Positions 40,930-50,829 are shown, counted from the first letter of the stretch. The stretch is 64,000 bases of DNA from CADEEN01 sp963840805 (GCA_963840805.1 CAWJAJ010000017.1:496001-560000); one strand, 5' to 3'. Notes: generated from the sequence alone by a model not told the origin. Program-made: numbers and translations.

Positions 40930-41408
40930 AGATCACGACCTGGCCTTGACCAGCGCCGAACACGATGTTCGATCGAGAACAGCAGCGTCATCGCACCGGC
41001 GATGGCAGCGCACGTAGTCATGCCCACCGGCAGCCACGGCATTCGGCATCGTCTGCCCCATGGCCAGGGCCCACAGGCCGCTGCCGTAGAAGGGACGAAC
41101 AGGCGCACCAAGGAGCATGAGCCCGTGGATCAGGATCTCGATGCGGTGCCGCTCATGAACGGCGGCAGCAGCTCGGTCACCATCGTCGAGTCCGATGTGC
41201 GCCGGCCCGGTACGCCGCTGCCGCACCGAGGAGGTGAACGAACATCACCAGCAGGATTGCGATCGGCTCGGCCCATGGCGAGTCGGTGCAAGACGTAGCG
41301 CGTGACCACCCCCCACAGGATGACAGCGACATGCAGAAGATCGCCGGCCGGTAACCAGATGCAGGCCAGGACAGCCGGTCCATCAGCCGCAAAAACGGGT
41401 GGTCCATG
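40930..41408 (-). CDS. TRAP transporter small permease (DctQ), heavily frameshifted
   Basis: Starts MDHPFLRLMDRLSW at 41408. Readable helix fragments in alternating frames include IFCMSL, PWAEPIAILLVMFV, LLGAAAAYRAGAH, IHGLMLLGAPVRPFYGSGLWALAMGQTMP, characteristic of the four-helix DctQ family. At least four one-base breaks occur over 480 bp, the densest damage in the window, so exact residues and the stop (about 40930) are uncertain. Position between dctP and dctM is the usual TRAP order. Confidence 0.75.
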
Positions 41409-41467
41409 ACGCTTCTCCCTCGCCCCTTTGGGGTCCGCTGTCCTCCGCGCGGGAGGGGGTAGTTGGT

Positions 41468-41540
41468 GGCCGAGGCTGGCAGTGGCGCCAGCCTCGGCTC
41501 GTCACGTTCCCCGGAGCCGCGCAACAGCGGCTCCGGGAGA
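41468..41540 (-). promoter_or_regulatory. Two strong hairpins between dctP and dctQ
   Basis: Downstream of the dctP stop are two perfect stems in a row: CCGGAGCCGC / GCGGCTCCGG (about 41511-41536) and CCGAGGCTGGC / GCCAGCCTCGG (about 41470-41498). Neither has a T-run. Similar intercistronic hairpins after binding-protein genes usually stabilise the upstream message or partly terminate, so that the binding protein is made in excess of the permeases. That role is inferred here. Confidence 0.6.
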
Positions 41541-41550
41541 CAGAGACGTC

Positions 41551-42513
41551 CTACTTCGCCGCGTTGACCCGGCCCTTCAGGTCGGCGTACTGCGCGCCGT
41601 ACTTGGCGCGCACCGGCGCGGTGCATCGACTGGAACGACTTGTTGTCGACCTCGATGAACTCGGCGCCTGCGGCCTTGAGCTTGGTGGCGTAGTTGGCTA
41701 CCTGCTCGTCCCACATCTTGCGCTGCTCGAGCTGCGCCTCGCGCGCCATTTCTGACCAGCGCCTGCTCGGCGGGCGTGCAGCTTGTCGTAGATGACCTTC
41801 GACATGACCAGGATCTCGGGAATGATCGGGTGGTCGGTCTGGGTGTAGTACTTCGCCGGCCTTGAAGTGGTTGGCGGTGTCAGGCTCGGCGGGTTGTTCT
41901 CGGCGCCGTCGATCACGCCGGTCTGCAGGCGCGGTGAAGACCTCGCCGTAGCCCATCGCGATGCCGTTGCCGCCCATCGCGTTCATCGTGTCGACGAACA
42001 GCGGGTTGCCCATCATGCGGATCTTCTGGCCCTTCAGGTCAGCGGGCTTGCGACCGGCTTCTTGGTGTAGATCCTGCGCGCGCCGCTGTCCATGAAGGCC
42101 AGGCCGATCACTTGGCCGGCGACTCGCTGATCTTCGAGGATTCCTGGCCGACCGGGCCGTCGATCACCTTGCGCATGTGCGCAATGTAGCGGAACACGAA
42201 AGGCATGTTGACGTTGACCTCGGCATCACCGGGCCGATCGGGCCGAGCGAGGTGCGCAGGATCTGGAGCGCACCGATCTGGATCTGCTCGATCATCTCCT
42301 TCTCGCTGCCCAGCGCCTGCCGGGGAACACCTGGAACTTGATGCTTGCCGCCTTGGTCGCCGTCTCGAGCATCTTGCCCATGTACTCGACTGCGGCCACG
42401 GTCGGGTAGCCGGCCGGGTGGATGTCGGCGGCATTCAGTGGTCTGGCGCGGACCAGGCGTGCGGCGAGCAGTGCGGCCAGTGCCGCGGCGGCGGCGATGC
42501 GGGAACGGCGCAT
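41551..42513 (-). CDS. TRAP transporter substrate-binding protein (DctP), with frameshifts
   Basis: ATG 42513 opens with a signal peptide (MRRSRIAAAAALAALLAARLV). Body in several frames: HPAGYPTVAAVEYMGKMLE, KIRMMGNPLFVDTMNAMGG, IAMGYGEVFTALQTGVIDGAENN (family block rebuilt across a break near 41933), EQRKMWDEQVANYATKLKAAGAEFIEVD, and the end LKGRVNAAK, TAG 41551. Breaks are near 42320, 42228, 42110, 42052, 41870, 41755 and 41625. The family and orientation are secure, but the detailed sequence is not. First gene of the TRAP/lactonase/garD string on this strand. Confidence 0.85.
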
Positions 42514-42595
42514 TTCATGTCGGTTTCCTGGCGAGGGTTGCGGGTTCGGGGGTGGGGCAAGCGGAAGGTCATCGAACGCGCAGGATCGTCGACGC

Positions 42596-43420
42596 TCAGT
42601 CGAACGGGCCGGTGCGCACGAAGGCGCCGCCCTGGTAGTCGACGGCCGGATCACTCGCGTCGAGCGTCGGCTGGCGCGCTTCGACCGCGGCGCGGAAACG
42701 CTCGGAGCTGTCTTGCGGCCGGTAGCCGATGTGCCGCGCACGGGTGTTGTCCCACCAGGTCGTGCGTTGTCGCGACATGCCGTAGATGATGCTGTGGCCG
42801 ACCACCGGCGCGGTCAGCGCGGCGACGACCAGGCGCTCGGTGTCGTCGAAGCTCATCCAGGTGGCCAGCATGCGGCGGTCCTTCGGCTCGGCGAAGGAGG
42901 AGCCGATGCGCAGGCTCACGGTCTCGATGCCGTGGCGGTCCCAGTAGAGCTGCGCCAGGTTTTCGCCGAAGGCCTTGCTCAGGCCGTAGAAGCCGTCGGG
43001 GCGCACCGGGTCGCGCGGGCTGATGACCTCGTCCTGGCGATAGAAGCCGGTGACGTGGTTGGAGCTGGCGAAGACGATGCGCTTGACGCCGTGCTTGCGC
43101 GCCGCTTCGTACAGGTTGACCATGCCGACGATGTTGCCGGCGAGGATCGGCTCCCAGGGCTGCTCGGTCGACACGCCGCCCATGTGCACGACAGCGTCGA
43201 CGCCTGCCAGCAGCGCCAGCATCGCGGCCTTGTCTTCCAGCGACGCGATCACGATCTCTTCGCCCGCGCCGGCCGGGCCGAATGTCGCTTGCGGTGGCTC
43301 AGCGCGCAGCGTGTCGCAATAGGCCTTCAGCCGCGGGCGCAGCTCGCGGCCCAGGTTGCCGGCGGCGCCGGTGAGCAGCAGGCGGCGAAAGCGAAGCGGC
43401 GAGGCGGGTTTGGACAGCAT
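42596..43420 (-). CDS. udh: Uronate dehydrogenase
   Basis: NAD-dependent oxidation of galacturonate or glucuronate to the aldarolactone. Extended-SDR features: LLLTGAAGNLGRELRPRL (GxxGxxG), VVHMGGVSTEQPWEPIL, FASSNHVTGFYRQDE, and the catalytic YGLSK (FYGLSKAFGENLA). The FASSNHVTGFY and WWDNTRARHIGYRPQDSSE blocks are specific to Udh, distinguishing it from other epimerases. 274 residues, clean frame, in contrast to its neighbours. It lies upstream of dctP on the same strand; a divergent promoter and operator are shared with the GntR gene. Confidence 0.92.
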   Translation of the reverse strand: MLSKPASPLRFRRLLLTGAAGNLGRELRPRLKAYCDTLRAEPPQATFGPAGAGEEIVIASLEDKAAMLALLAGVDAVVHMGGVSTEQPWEPILAGNIVGMVNLYEAARKHGVKRIVFASSNHVTGFYRQDEVISPRDPVRPDGFYGLSKAFGENLAQLYWDRHGIETVSLRIGSSFAEPKDRRMLATWMSFDDTERLVVAALTAPVVGHSIIYGMSRQRTTWWDNTRARHIGYRPQDSSERFRAAVEARQPTLDASDPAVDYQGGAFVRTGPFD

Positions 43421-43483
43421 GGACGGCTCGTTTTCTGGCTGGGGCTTGATCGAGGGGCGGGGAAGTTGCTACAGTTGCGTCGC

Positions 43484-43514
43484 GTGTTGTAAGTCATCAG
43501 TTGTCGTACAACAC
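43484..43514. promoter_or_regulatory. Operator-like palindromes upstream of udh and the GntR gene
   Basis: GTGTTGT (43484-43490) pairs with ACAACAC (43508-43514), enclosing GTTGTCGTACAAC (43500-43512), itself nearly symmetric. TTGTnnnACAA-type sites are usual for FadR/UxuR-branch GntR proteins. Location between the divergent udh and regulator genes supports control of both. Confidence 0.6.
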
Positions 43515-43580
43515 GGTCGATTCTACGAAGCGCCGCCACGCCGTCAAGGCCGAGAAGATCAGGGTTTTCACGCGATATCG

Positions 43581-44339
43581 ATGATGTCCACTGTCAGCAG
43601 ATCCTTGACCCAGCGCAGCCGGCCGCGCACGCTGGCGCTCGAGCTGGTCGAATCGCTCGGCGACCGCATCCGCGACGGCCGGCTCGCGCCGGGCGACAAA
43701 GCTGCCGACCGAGGCGGCGATCATGGCCGAGTTCGGCGTCAGCCGCACCGTCGTGCGCGAGGCCCTGTCCAAGCTGCAGGCCGTCCGGCCTGGTGCAGAC
43801 GCGCCACGGCATCGGCACCTTCGTCGTCGGCTGTCGGCGAGGCGGCGCCGTTTCGCATCGCGCCCGAGCAGCTCGCGACGCTGCGCGACGTGATCGCGGT
43901 GCTCGAGCTGCGCATCGGCGTCGAGACCGAGGCCGCCAGCCTGGCCGCGCAGCGGCGCACGACGCGGCAACCTGGTCGAGATGCGCGCCGCGCTCGACGA
44001 CGTTCGCCGCGGCGGTCGAGGCCGGCCGCGACGCAGTCGGCGGCCGACTTCCAGTTCCACCTCGAGATCGCGCGCGCGACGCAGAACGCGCACTTCGCCG
44101 ACCTGATGGCGCACGCTCGGCACGATGATCATTCCGCGCGCGCGCCTGGACCCGCCGGCTCGCCGCTGACCGACGAGCGCCGCGACTACCTGCGGCGCGT
44201 CAACGGCGAGCACGAGAGCATCTTCGACGCCATCGCCGCGCAAGACACCGATGCCGCGCGCGCCGCGATGCGCACCCACCTGGCCAACAGCCGCGAGCGG
44301 CGGCGCCGCGCCAGCGATCTGCCGGCGCGCACCGCCTGA
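43581..44339 (+). CDS. GntR family (FadR subfamily) regulator, with frameshifts
   Basis: Winged-helix N-terminus: LALELVESLGDRIRDGRLAPGDK, then MAEFGVSRTVVREALSKLQA and TRHGIGTFVVG in shifting frames. The helical FCD ligand domain reads LATLRDVIAVLELRIGVETEAASLAAQRR, ADFQFHLEIARATQNAHFADLMA, VNGEHESIFDAIAAQDTDAARAAMRTHL, giving the metal-binding Asp/His pattern of FCD. Breaks are near 43700, 43785, 43830, 43965-44035 and 44120. Start ATG 43581 or 43584. Located between udh and the glucarate dehydratase genes, so the likely repressor of the aldarate island. Confidence 0.86.
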   Translation: MMSTVSRSLTQRSRPRTLALELVESLGDRIRDGRLAPGDKAADRGGDHGRVRRQPHRRARGPVQAAGRPAWCRRATASAPSSSAVGEAAPFRIAPEQLATLRDVIAVLELRIGVETEAASLAAQRRTTRQPGRDARRARRRSPRRSRPAATQSAADFQFHLEIARATQNAHFADLMAHARHDDHSARAPGPAGSPLTDERRDYLRRVNGEHESIFDAIAAQDTDAARAAMRTHLANSRERRRRASDLPARTA

Positions 44340-44373
44340 GGCACCGAGCCATGGCTTGCCAAGTCGCCACCAA

Positions 44374-44393
44374 GTTGTACGATGACGTATGAC
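44374..44393. promoter_or_regulatory. Operator-like palindrome upstream of glucarate dehydratase gene
   Basis: GTTGTACG-atga-CGTATGAC, an inverted repeat with six of eight positions symmetric. It shares GTTGTnnnAC-like elements with the site at 43500. It lies 78 bp before the glucarate dehydratase start and could be the GntR target for the plus-strand operon. Confidence 0.5.
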
Positions 44394-44470
44394 AGCATCG
44401 GCCATGGCCGATGTCCGGTGATCGCCCTCGTCACCGCCTCTGCCCCGTCCGCTCAGGAGCCCGTCGCCCG

Positions 44471-45810
44471 ATGACCGTCCCGTCCAGCCCCAGATCACCG
44501 CGCTGCGGGTCATTCCCGTCGCCGGCCGCGACAGCATGCTGATGAACCTGAGCGGCGCGCACGGCCCGTTCTTCACCCGCAACCTGCTGATCCTGACCGA
44601 CAGCGCCGGCCGCACCGGCGTCGGCGAGGTGCCGGGCGGCGAGAAGATCCGCCAGACGCTGGAGGACGCGCGCGCAGCTGGTCGTCGGCCAGCCGATCGG
44701 CAACGTGCAGGCGGTGCTGCAGCAGATGCAGCAGCCGCTTCGCCGACCGCGACGCCGGCGGCCGCGGCCAGCAGACCTTCGACCTGCGCACCACCATCCA
44801 CGCCGTCACCGCGGTCGAATCGGCGCTGCTCGACCTGCTCGGCCAGCACCTGGGCGTGCCGGTGGCGGCGCTGCTCGGCGAAGGCCAGCAGCGCGAATCG
44901 GTCGAGATGCTCGGCTACCTGTTCTTCGTCGGCGACCGCACGAAGACCGACCTGCCGTATCGTCGCAGCGAGCCCGGCGCCGACAACGCCTGGTTCCGCC
45001 TGCGCCACGAGACGGCGATGACGCCCGAGGCCGTCGTGCGCCTGGCCGAAGCGGCGCGCGAGCGCTACGGCTTCAACGACTTCAAGCTGAAGGGCGGCGT
45101 GCTCGCGCGGCGAGGCCGAGATCGACGCCGTGACCGCGCTGCACGAGCGCTTTCCGCAGGCCCGCGTCACGCTCGACCCGAACGGCGGCTGGCTGCTCAA
45201 GGACGCGATCCGCCTGATGCGCGACATGCGCGGCGTCGTCGCCTACGCCGAAGACCCCTGCGGCGCCGAAGAGGGCTTCTCGGGCCGCGAGGTGATGGCC
45301 GAGTTCCGCCGCGCCACCGGGCTGCCGACGGCCACCAACATGATCGCCACCGACTGGCGCCAGCTGGGCCACGCGCTGTCGCTGCAGTCGGTCGACATCC
45401 CGCTGGCCGACCCGCATTTCTGGACCATGGCCGGCTCGGTGCGCGTGGCGCAGACCTGCCGCGACTGGGGCCTGACCTGGGGCTCGCACTCGAACAATCA
45501 CTTCGACGTCTCGCTGGCGATGTTCACGCATGTCGGCGCCGCGGCGCCGGGCAAGGTGACGGCGATCGACACGCACTGGATCTGGCAGGACGGCCAGCGC
45601 CTGACGAAGGAGCCGCTGCAGATCGTCGGCGGCCACGTGCAGGTGCCGAAGAAGCCCGGCCTGGGCGTCGAACTCGACATGGCCGAAGTCGAGAAGGCGC
45701 ACCAGCTCTACAAGCAGCACGGCCTGGGCGCGCGCGACGACGCGGTGGCGATGCAGTACCTGATCCCCGGCTGGAAATTCGACCCCAAGCGGCCCTGCAT
45801 GGTGCGCTGA
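44471..45810 (+). CDS. gudD: Glucarate dehydratase, with frameshifts in the N-terminal half
   Basis: Enolase-superfamily enzyme converting D-glucarate to 5-keto-4-deoxyglucarate. ATG 44471: MTVPSSPQITALRVIPVAGRDS. Motifs: SGAHGPFFTRNLLIL, GVGEVPGGEKIR, FNDFKLKGGVL (catalytic KxK), TLDPNGGWLLKDA (metal Asp), YAEDPCGAEEGFSGREVMAEF (metal Glu), PTATNMIATDWRQL (Asn/Asp) and LTWGSHSNNHFD (catalytic His). Breaks near 44672, 44740-44770 and 45105; the last 230 residues read cleanly. Corrected length is about 446. Start of a plus-strand operon with the aldolase and garR genes. Confidence 0.9.
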
Positions 45811-45836
45811 AATAACACCCGACCTGGAGACTACCG

Positions 45837-46628
45837 ATGAGAGAGAACCGCCTGCGCACGCTGTGGAAGAACGACCAGGCCGCCGTCAACGGCTGGCTGG
45901 CGATCCCCAACAGCTTCTCGGCCGAGACCATGGCCCACCAGGGCTGGGACACGCTGACCATCGACCTGCAGCACGGCGTCATCGACTACCAGGCGATGGT
46001 GACGATGCTGCAGGCCATCAGCACCACGCCGACGGTGCCGATCGTGCGCGTGCCCTGGCTCGAGCCCGGCATCCTGATGAAGACGCCTCGACGCCGGCGC
46101 CTACGGCGTGATCTGCCCGATGGTCAACACCCGCGAGGACGCGCAGAAGCTCGTCGCCTGGACGCAGCTACGCGCCGCGCGGCACGCGCAGCTTCGGCCC
46201 GGTGCGTGCACTGCTGTACGGCGGCGCCGACTATCCGCAGCACGCCAACGACACCATCGTGCGCTTCGCGATGATCGAGACCGCGCAGGCGCTCGACAAC
46301 CTCGACGCAGATCCTGTCGGTGGAGGGGCTGGACGCGATCTACATCGGCCCGTCGGACCTGTCGCTGGCGCTCGGCTGCCGGCCGGTGTTCGACGATGTC
46401 GACCCGCCGGTGGCGCAGGCCATCGACCACATCCTCGAGCGCGCCACGGCGCACGGCGTGATGGCCGGCATCCACAACGGCATCGCCGAGGGCGCGCTGG
46501 CGCGCATCGCCAAGGGCTTCCGCTTCGTCACCGTCAGCTCCGACGCGCGCCTGATGGCCGCCGGCTCGCAGCAGGTGCTGGCCAAGATGCGCGCCGGGCC
46601 GGCCAAGAGCAGTTCGGGCAGCTACTGA
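45837..46628 (+). CDS. HpcH/HpaI-family aldolase, probable 5-keto-4-deoxy-glucarate aldolase, with frameshifts
   Basis: Class II aldolase expected to cleave the dehydratase product to pyruvate and tartronate semialdehyde. Family blocks: VNGWLAIPNSFSAETMAHQGWD, LTIDLQHGVIDY, VPIVRVPWLEP, DAGAYGVICPMVNTREDA (metal site region), FAMIETAQALDNLDAI (metal Glu), VEGLDAIYIGPSDLSLALG (metal Asp) and HGVMAGIHNG. Single extra bases are inferred near 46090, 46168 and 46310. Corrected length is about 263. Assignment as GarL-type rests on the neighbours; other HpaI-type substrates are possible. Confidence 0.85.
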
Positions 46629-46651
46629 TTCACCTCGAAAGGACCAATGCA

Positions 46652-47540
46652 ATGAAGATCGGATTCATCGGACTGGGCATCATGGGCGCGCCGATGGCGG
46701 GCCACCTCCTCGCCGCCGGCCACACGCTTTTCGTCAACACCGTCGGCAAGGTGCCGGCGGCCATCACCGAGGCCGGTGCGACGGTCTGCGCGACGCGGCA
46801 AGGAAGTCGCGCAGAAGGCCGACATCGTCATCATGATGGTGCCCGACACGCCCGACGTGGCGGCGGTGCTGTTCAGCGAGAACGGCGTGGCCAGCGGCCT
46901 GCTCCAAGGGCAAGACCGTCGTCGACATGAGCTCGATCTCGCCGATCGAGACCAAGCAGTTCGCCAAGAAGATCAACGAGCTCGGCTGCGACTACCTCGA
47001 CGCACCGGTGTCGGGCGGCGAGGTCGGCGCCAAGGCCGCGTCGCTGACGATCATGGTCGGCGGCGCCCGAGGCCGCGTTCGACCTCGTCAAGCCGCTGTT
47101 CGAACTGATGGGCAAGAACATCACGCTGGTCGGCGGCAACGGCGACGGCCAGACCACCAAGGTCGCCAACCAGATCATCGTCGCGCTGAACATCGCCGCC
47201 GTCGGCGAAGCGCTGGTGTTCGCCAGCAAGGCCGGCGCCGACCCGGCCAAGGTGCGCCAGGCGCTGATGGGCGGCTTTGCGTCCAGCCGCATCCTCGAAG
47301 TGCACGGCGAACGCATGATCAAGCGCACCTTCGACCCGGGCTTTCGCATCGGCCTGCACCAGAAGGATTTGAACCTCGCGCTGCAGGGCGCGCGCGCGCT
47401 CGGCGTGTCGCTGCCGCAGACCGCTGGCGCCGCGCAGCTGATGCAGGCCTGCGCCGCCAACGGCATGGCCGATCTCGACCATTCGGCACTGGTGCGAGGC
47501 GCTGGAGTTGATGGCCAACCATGAGGTGGCCAAGGGCTAG
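46652..47540 (+). CDS. garR: Tartronate semialdehyde reductase (2-hydroxy-3-oxopropionate reductase), with frameshifts
   Basis: Beta-hydroxyacid dehydrogenase reducing tartronate semialdehyde to glycerate. N-terminal Rossmann MKIGFIGLGIMGAPMAGHL; DAPVSGGEVGAKAASLTIMVGG (substrate-binding), catalytic Lys in GQTTKVANQIIVALN, and FASSRILEVHGERM and FDPGFRIGLHQKDL in the C-terminal domain. Breaks near 46798, 46908, 47070 and 47500. Corrected length is about 295, ending HEVAKG; the stop overlaps the convergent MFS gene stop by four bases. Completes the aldarate route. Confidence 0.9.
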
Positions 47541-48731
47541 CGCGGCGGTGGCGCCAGCGGTCGCTGCCGCATCGCCAGCAACGCGCCGAGGGCCAGCAGC
47601 GCGGCCGAGACGACGAAACCGCGCGCGAGCCCGCCCGGCCCGTCGGCGACCCAGCCGACCAGGCTGGGCCCGACGATCTGGCCGGCGGCGAAGACGATCG
47701 TGAAGGCGGCGATGCCGCCCGGCCACGCCGCGGGCGGCAGGTTGTGGCGCACCAACGCGGTGGTCGATGCCACCAGCGACAGGAATACGCTGCCGAACAA
47801 TGCGCCCGACGCGAACACCACCAGCGGCTGCGCACTGAGCACCGGCAGCACGGTGGCCAACGCCAGCAGCCCGTTGAGCAGCGCGAGCGGCGCGCCGCCG
47901 CGGTGACGCTGCAGCAGCCCGGCCCACAGCCACGACGAGGCGATGACGCCGACGCCGAGCAGGACATAGAACGCCACGATCTGCGTCGGCAGGCAGCTGC
48001 TGCTCGCGCAGCAGCGTGATCACGAAGGTCATGTAGCCGATGTAGCCGAGGCCGAACATCAGGTAGGCCGCGAGACCGAAGCCGAACGGCCGCACGTCGA
48101 ACGCCACCCGGGCACCGGCCGCCGCCGCGGTGGCCGCCAGCGACCGCGTGGCGCGCGCGGCGATGCCCGTGGCCAGCAGCGCGACGGCCGCCAGCGCCGC
48201 CCAGGCCCAGCGCCAGCCGGCGACGCCGTGCAGCGCGGCGGCAGGCAGGTCCGTCAGCGGCGGCACCAGCAGCGCCGAGACGACGATGCCCGCGCCGGTG
48301 CCACCGTAATACAGGCCGAGCACCAGCCCGGTCGACGCCGACGGTGTGCTGCCGAGCCGCGCCGCGAGCAAGCCACCGCCGATGAACGTCGCCGCGCTGG
48401 CCAGCCCCGTCAGCCCCCGCAGTGCATACAGCGCGGCGTCACCGTGGGCCAGCCCGTGTGCGGCCATCAGTACGGCGGCGGCCACCATGCCCGCCAGCAT
48501 CAGCACACGGGCGTCGTGCCGCGCCAGCCAGCGCGGCGCGAGCAGCGCGCCGACGAGGTAGCCGGCGGCATTGACGGTGTTCATCGCGCCGGCGGTGAGG
48601 TAGCTCCAGCCGAGGTCGGCACGCATCGGCGGCAGCAGCAACGCATACGAGAAGCGCGCCAGCCCGAGCGACACCGCGGCACCCAGCGCCAGCGCCGCGG
48701 CGGTGAGCAGCGGCGAGCGCGGCCGGGTCAT
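47537..48731 (-). CDS. YbfB/YjiJ-family MFS transporter, with one frameshift
   Basis: Twelve-helix major facilitator. N-terminus MTRPRSPLLTAAALALGAAVSLGLARFSY with the family pattern FSYALLLPPMRADLGWSYLTAG (split over TM1/loop). The middle is GLYYGGTGAGIVVSALL. After a break near 47995 it continues IVAFYVLLGVGVIASSWLW and ends RPLAPPPR. Its ATG overlaps the stop of the HAD gene (ATGA), so the two are co-translated. Substrate unknown; closeness to the aldarate island is not enough to assign one, because the island already has a TRAP importer. Confidence 0.82.
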
Positions 48732-49591
48732 CAGGCAACGCCCGCGCGGGCCGCGATCAGCGCGCGCGCGATCTCGGCGAAGCCCTCGCCGCGCTCGCCC
48801 GAGGTGATGTAAGCCGGCCAGGTGTGGAGCTGCGCGGCGAACCGGCGCAGGTTGGCGACGCCGACCGAGAGCGGGAAATGGCCGAACATGGCCTGGTCGT
48901 TGGTCGAGTCGCCGACGTAGACCCAGTGCTCGATTTCGGCGGCGAGCGCGCGGCCGAAGAGCCGCTGCAGCATCCATTGCGCGCCCGACAGCTTGTCGTG
49001 CTCGCCGTACCAGCCATTGACGTGGATCGAGCTGACCGTCGCGTGCATGCCCTCGCGCTGCATCACCGCCACCACGTGCGCGATAGCGGCATCGTCGAGC
49101 CGGGCGAACTCGCTGTGGTCGATGGCGATGTCGGTGACGCGGCCCGCACTGTCCTGGGCCAGCGTCGTGCCGGGCACCTCGCGCAGCACCGTTGCCGCCA
49201 CGGCGCGCAGGCGTTCGGCGTTGCGCGCCCGCGTGGCCGCGTCCTGCGCGTACTCGGTGCGCAGCGCGTCGCCATCGCGGAACATCGCCACGGCGCCGTT
49301 CTCGGCCACGATCGCGGCCACCGGCCAGGATCGCGCAAACGGCTCGCTCCAGCCCATCGGGCGGCCGGTGATCGCGATCGCCGGGATGGCAGCGTGGCGC
49401 AACGCCTGCAGCGCGGCCAGCGCGGCGGGTTCGATTGCGCCGTCGCGGGTCAGCGTGTCGTCGATGTCGGTGAAAACGCCGCACACGCCGGCCAGCCGCA
49501 CCGGCGAGAGTTCGTGCAGCGGCCGCGGTCGCGCGGCGCTGGCCCCGACTTGAGGCGGATCAAGCCCGGGACGGGGCGGGCTTCCGATCAT
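48731..49591 (-). CDS. HAD-superfamily (Cof/SPP-like, type IIB) phosphatase
   Basis: A 286-residue haloacid-dehalogenase hydrolase: motif I FTDIDDTLT (Asp nucleophile), motif II AITGRPMGW, cap-domain region, Lys in EHDKLSGAQWML, and motif IV VGDSTNDQAMF. The cap and motif spacing resemble sucrose-phosphatase or mannosyl-3-phosphoglycerate-phosphatase-like proteins; natural substrate unknown. The first 30 or so residues (proline- and arginine-rich) precede the domain and the true start could be internal. The frame is clean; overlaps the MFS gene by ATGA. Confidence 0.82.
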   Translation of the reverse strand: MIGSPPRPGLDPPQVGASAARPRPLHELSPVRLAGVCGVFTDIDDTLTRDGAIEPAALAALQALRHAAIPAIAITGRPMGWSEPFARSWPVAAIVAENGAVAMFRDGDALRTEYAQDAATRARNAERLRAVAATVLREVPGTTLAQDSAGRVTDIAIDHSEFARLDDAAIAHVVAVMQREGMHATVSSIHVNGWYGEHDKLSGAQWMLQRLFGRALAAEIEHWVYVGDSTNDQAMFGHFPLSVGVANLRRFAAQLHTWPAYITSGERGEGFAEIARALIAARAGVA

Positions 49592-49608
49592 GCGGTCATC
49601 GGGTTTTC

Positions 49609-50829
49609 ATGCCGCCTCTGCTCATGGCCAAAGATTCTGCCGCAACCCCCACCACCACGGCGGCCGCCCGCCGCACTGCCAAAGCGCGTCGCACGACGGC
49701 GGCACCGCGCGGTCGCCCTGCGCCGCGGCCGGTCGGATTGGGCGACGTGCCCGCCTCGCTCGGCGCAAAGGCGATCGAACGCGACACGGTCGCCCGTGCG
49801 GTCACGCGCAGCGACACCGTCAAGGCGATGGCCCTGTCGGACCTGCTCAAGCAGCACGCCAAGGGCGAAGGCGGCACGCCGGGCGAAGCGCTGCGGCAGG
49901 TGCAGGCACTGATCGACGGTGCCTCGCCCGACGAAGCCAAAGCACTGCGCCGCATGCTGTTCGAGCGCGAAGCCAGCCTGCCCGCGGAGGGCACCGACCC
50001 CGACACCGAACTGGCCCCCGGCTGGCGCGAAGGCGGCTACCCGTACCGCAACCTGCTGTCGCGCCGGGCCTATGAAAAGCAGAAGTACCGCCTGCAGGTG
50101 GAGTTGCTGAAGCTGCAGGCCTGGGTCAAGGAGAGCGGCCAGCGCGTGGTGATCCTGTTCGAGGGCCGCGACGCCGCCGGCAAGGGCGGCACGATCAAGC
50201 GTTTCATGGAGCACCTCAACCCGCGCGGCGCCCGCGTGGTGGCGCTCGAGAAGCCGAGCGACGTCGAGCGCGGCCAGTGGTACTTCCAGCGCTACATCGA
50301 GCACCTGCCCACCCGCGGCGAGATCGTGATGTTCGACCGCAGCTGGTACAACCGCGCCGGCGTCGAACGCGTGATGGGTTTCTGCAACCCCGCCGAGTAC
50401 GACGAGTTCATGCGCCAGGCACCGGAGTTCGAGCGCCACCTCGTGCGCAGTGGCGTGCACCTGGTGAAGTTCTGGTTCTCGGTCAGCCGCGCCGAGCAGC
50501 GCCGGCGCTTCAAGGAACGCAAGGCGCACCCGCTCAAGCAATGGAAGCTGAGCCCGGTCGACATGGCCTCGCTCGACAAGTGGGACGACTACACCCGCGC
50601 CAAGGAGGCGATGTTCCTGCACACCGACACCTCGGATGCGCCGTGGACGGTGATCAAGTCGGACTGCAAGAAGCGCGCACGCTTGAATGCCCTGCGCTAC
50701 CTGCTGCACCGGCTGCCATATGCCAGCAAGGACATGACGTCGATCGGTGCGGTCGACACCTTGCTGGTCGGGCGCGCGGCGCTCGTCGGTGGGCGCGCGG
50801 ACGAGTTCATGCCGGCCAGCGAGGCCTGA
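49609..50829 (+). CDS. ppk2: Polyphosphate kinase 2 family protein
   Basis: Uses polyphosphate to phosphorylate nucleoside diphosphates or monophosphates. A basic, Ala-rich N-terminal extension (residues 1-60) precedes the conserved domain. Walker A EGRDAAGKGGTIKRFMEHL (about residue 185), Walker B MFDRSWYNRAGVERVMGFC, and the lid QRRRFKERKAHPLKQWKLSP. The single-domain layout with GGYPYRNLLSRRAYEK and KWDDYTRAKEAMFLHTDT fits class I PPK2 (NDP-preferring). Start ATG 49609; 49624 (MAKDS) is equally possible. The frame is clean; monocistronic. Confidence 0.92.
   Translation: MPPLLMAKDSAATPTTTAAARRTAKARRTTAAPRGRPAPRPVGLGDVPASLGAKAIERDTVARAVTRSDTVKAMALSDLLKQHAKGEGGTPGEALRQVQALIDGASPDEAKALRRMLFEREASLPAEGTDPDTELAPGWREGGYPYRNLLSRRAYEKQKYRLQVELLKLQAWVKESGQRVVILFEGRDAAGKGGTIKRFMEHLNPRGARVVALEKPSDVERGQWYFQRYIEHLPTRGEIVMFDRSWYNRAGVERVMGFCNPAEYDEFMRQAPEFERHLVRSGVHLVKFWFSVSRAEQRRRFKERKAHPLKQWKLSPVDMASLDKWDDYTRAKEAMFLHTDTSDAPWTVIKSDCKKRARLNALRYLLHRLPYASKDMTSIGAVDTLLVGRAALVGGRADEFMPASEA

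Noticed and set aside
41177..42016. A 279-codon minus-strand frame joining DctP and DctQ pieces as one protein.
   Set aside because: It is an artefact of indels: it switches between real TRAP blocks and nonsense and reads through the dctP stop region and hairpins.
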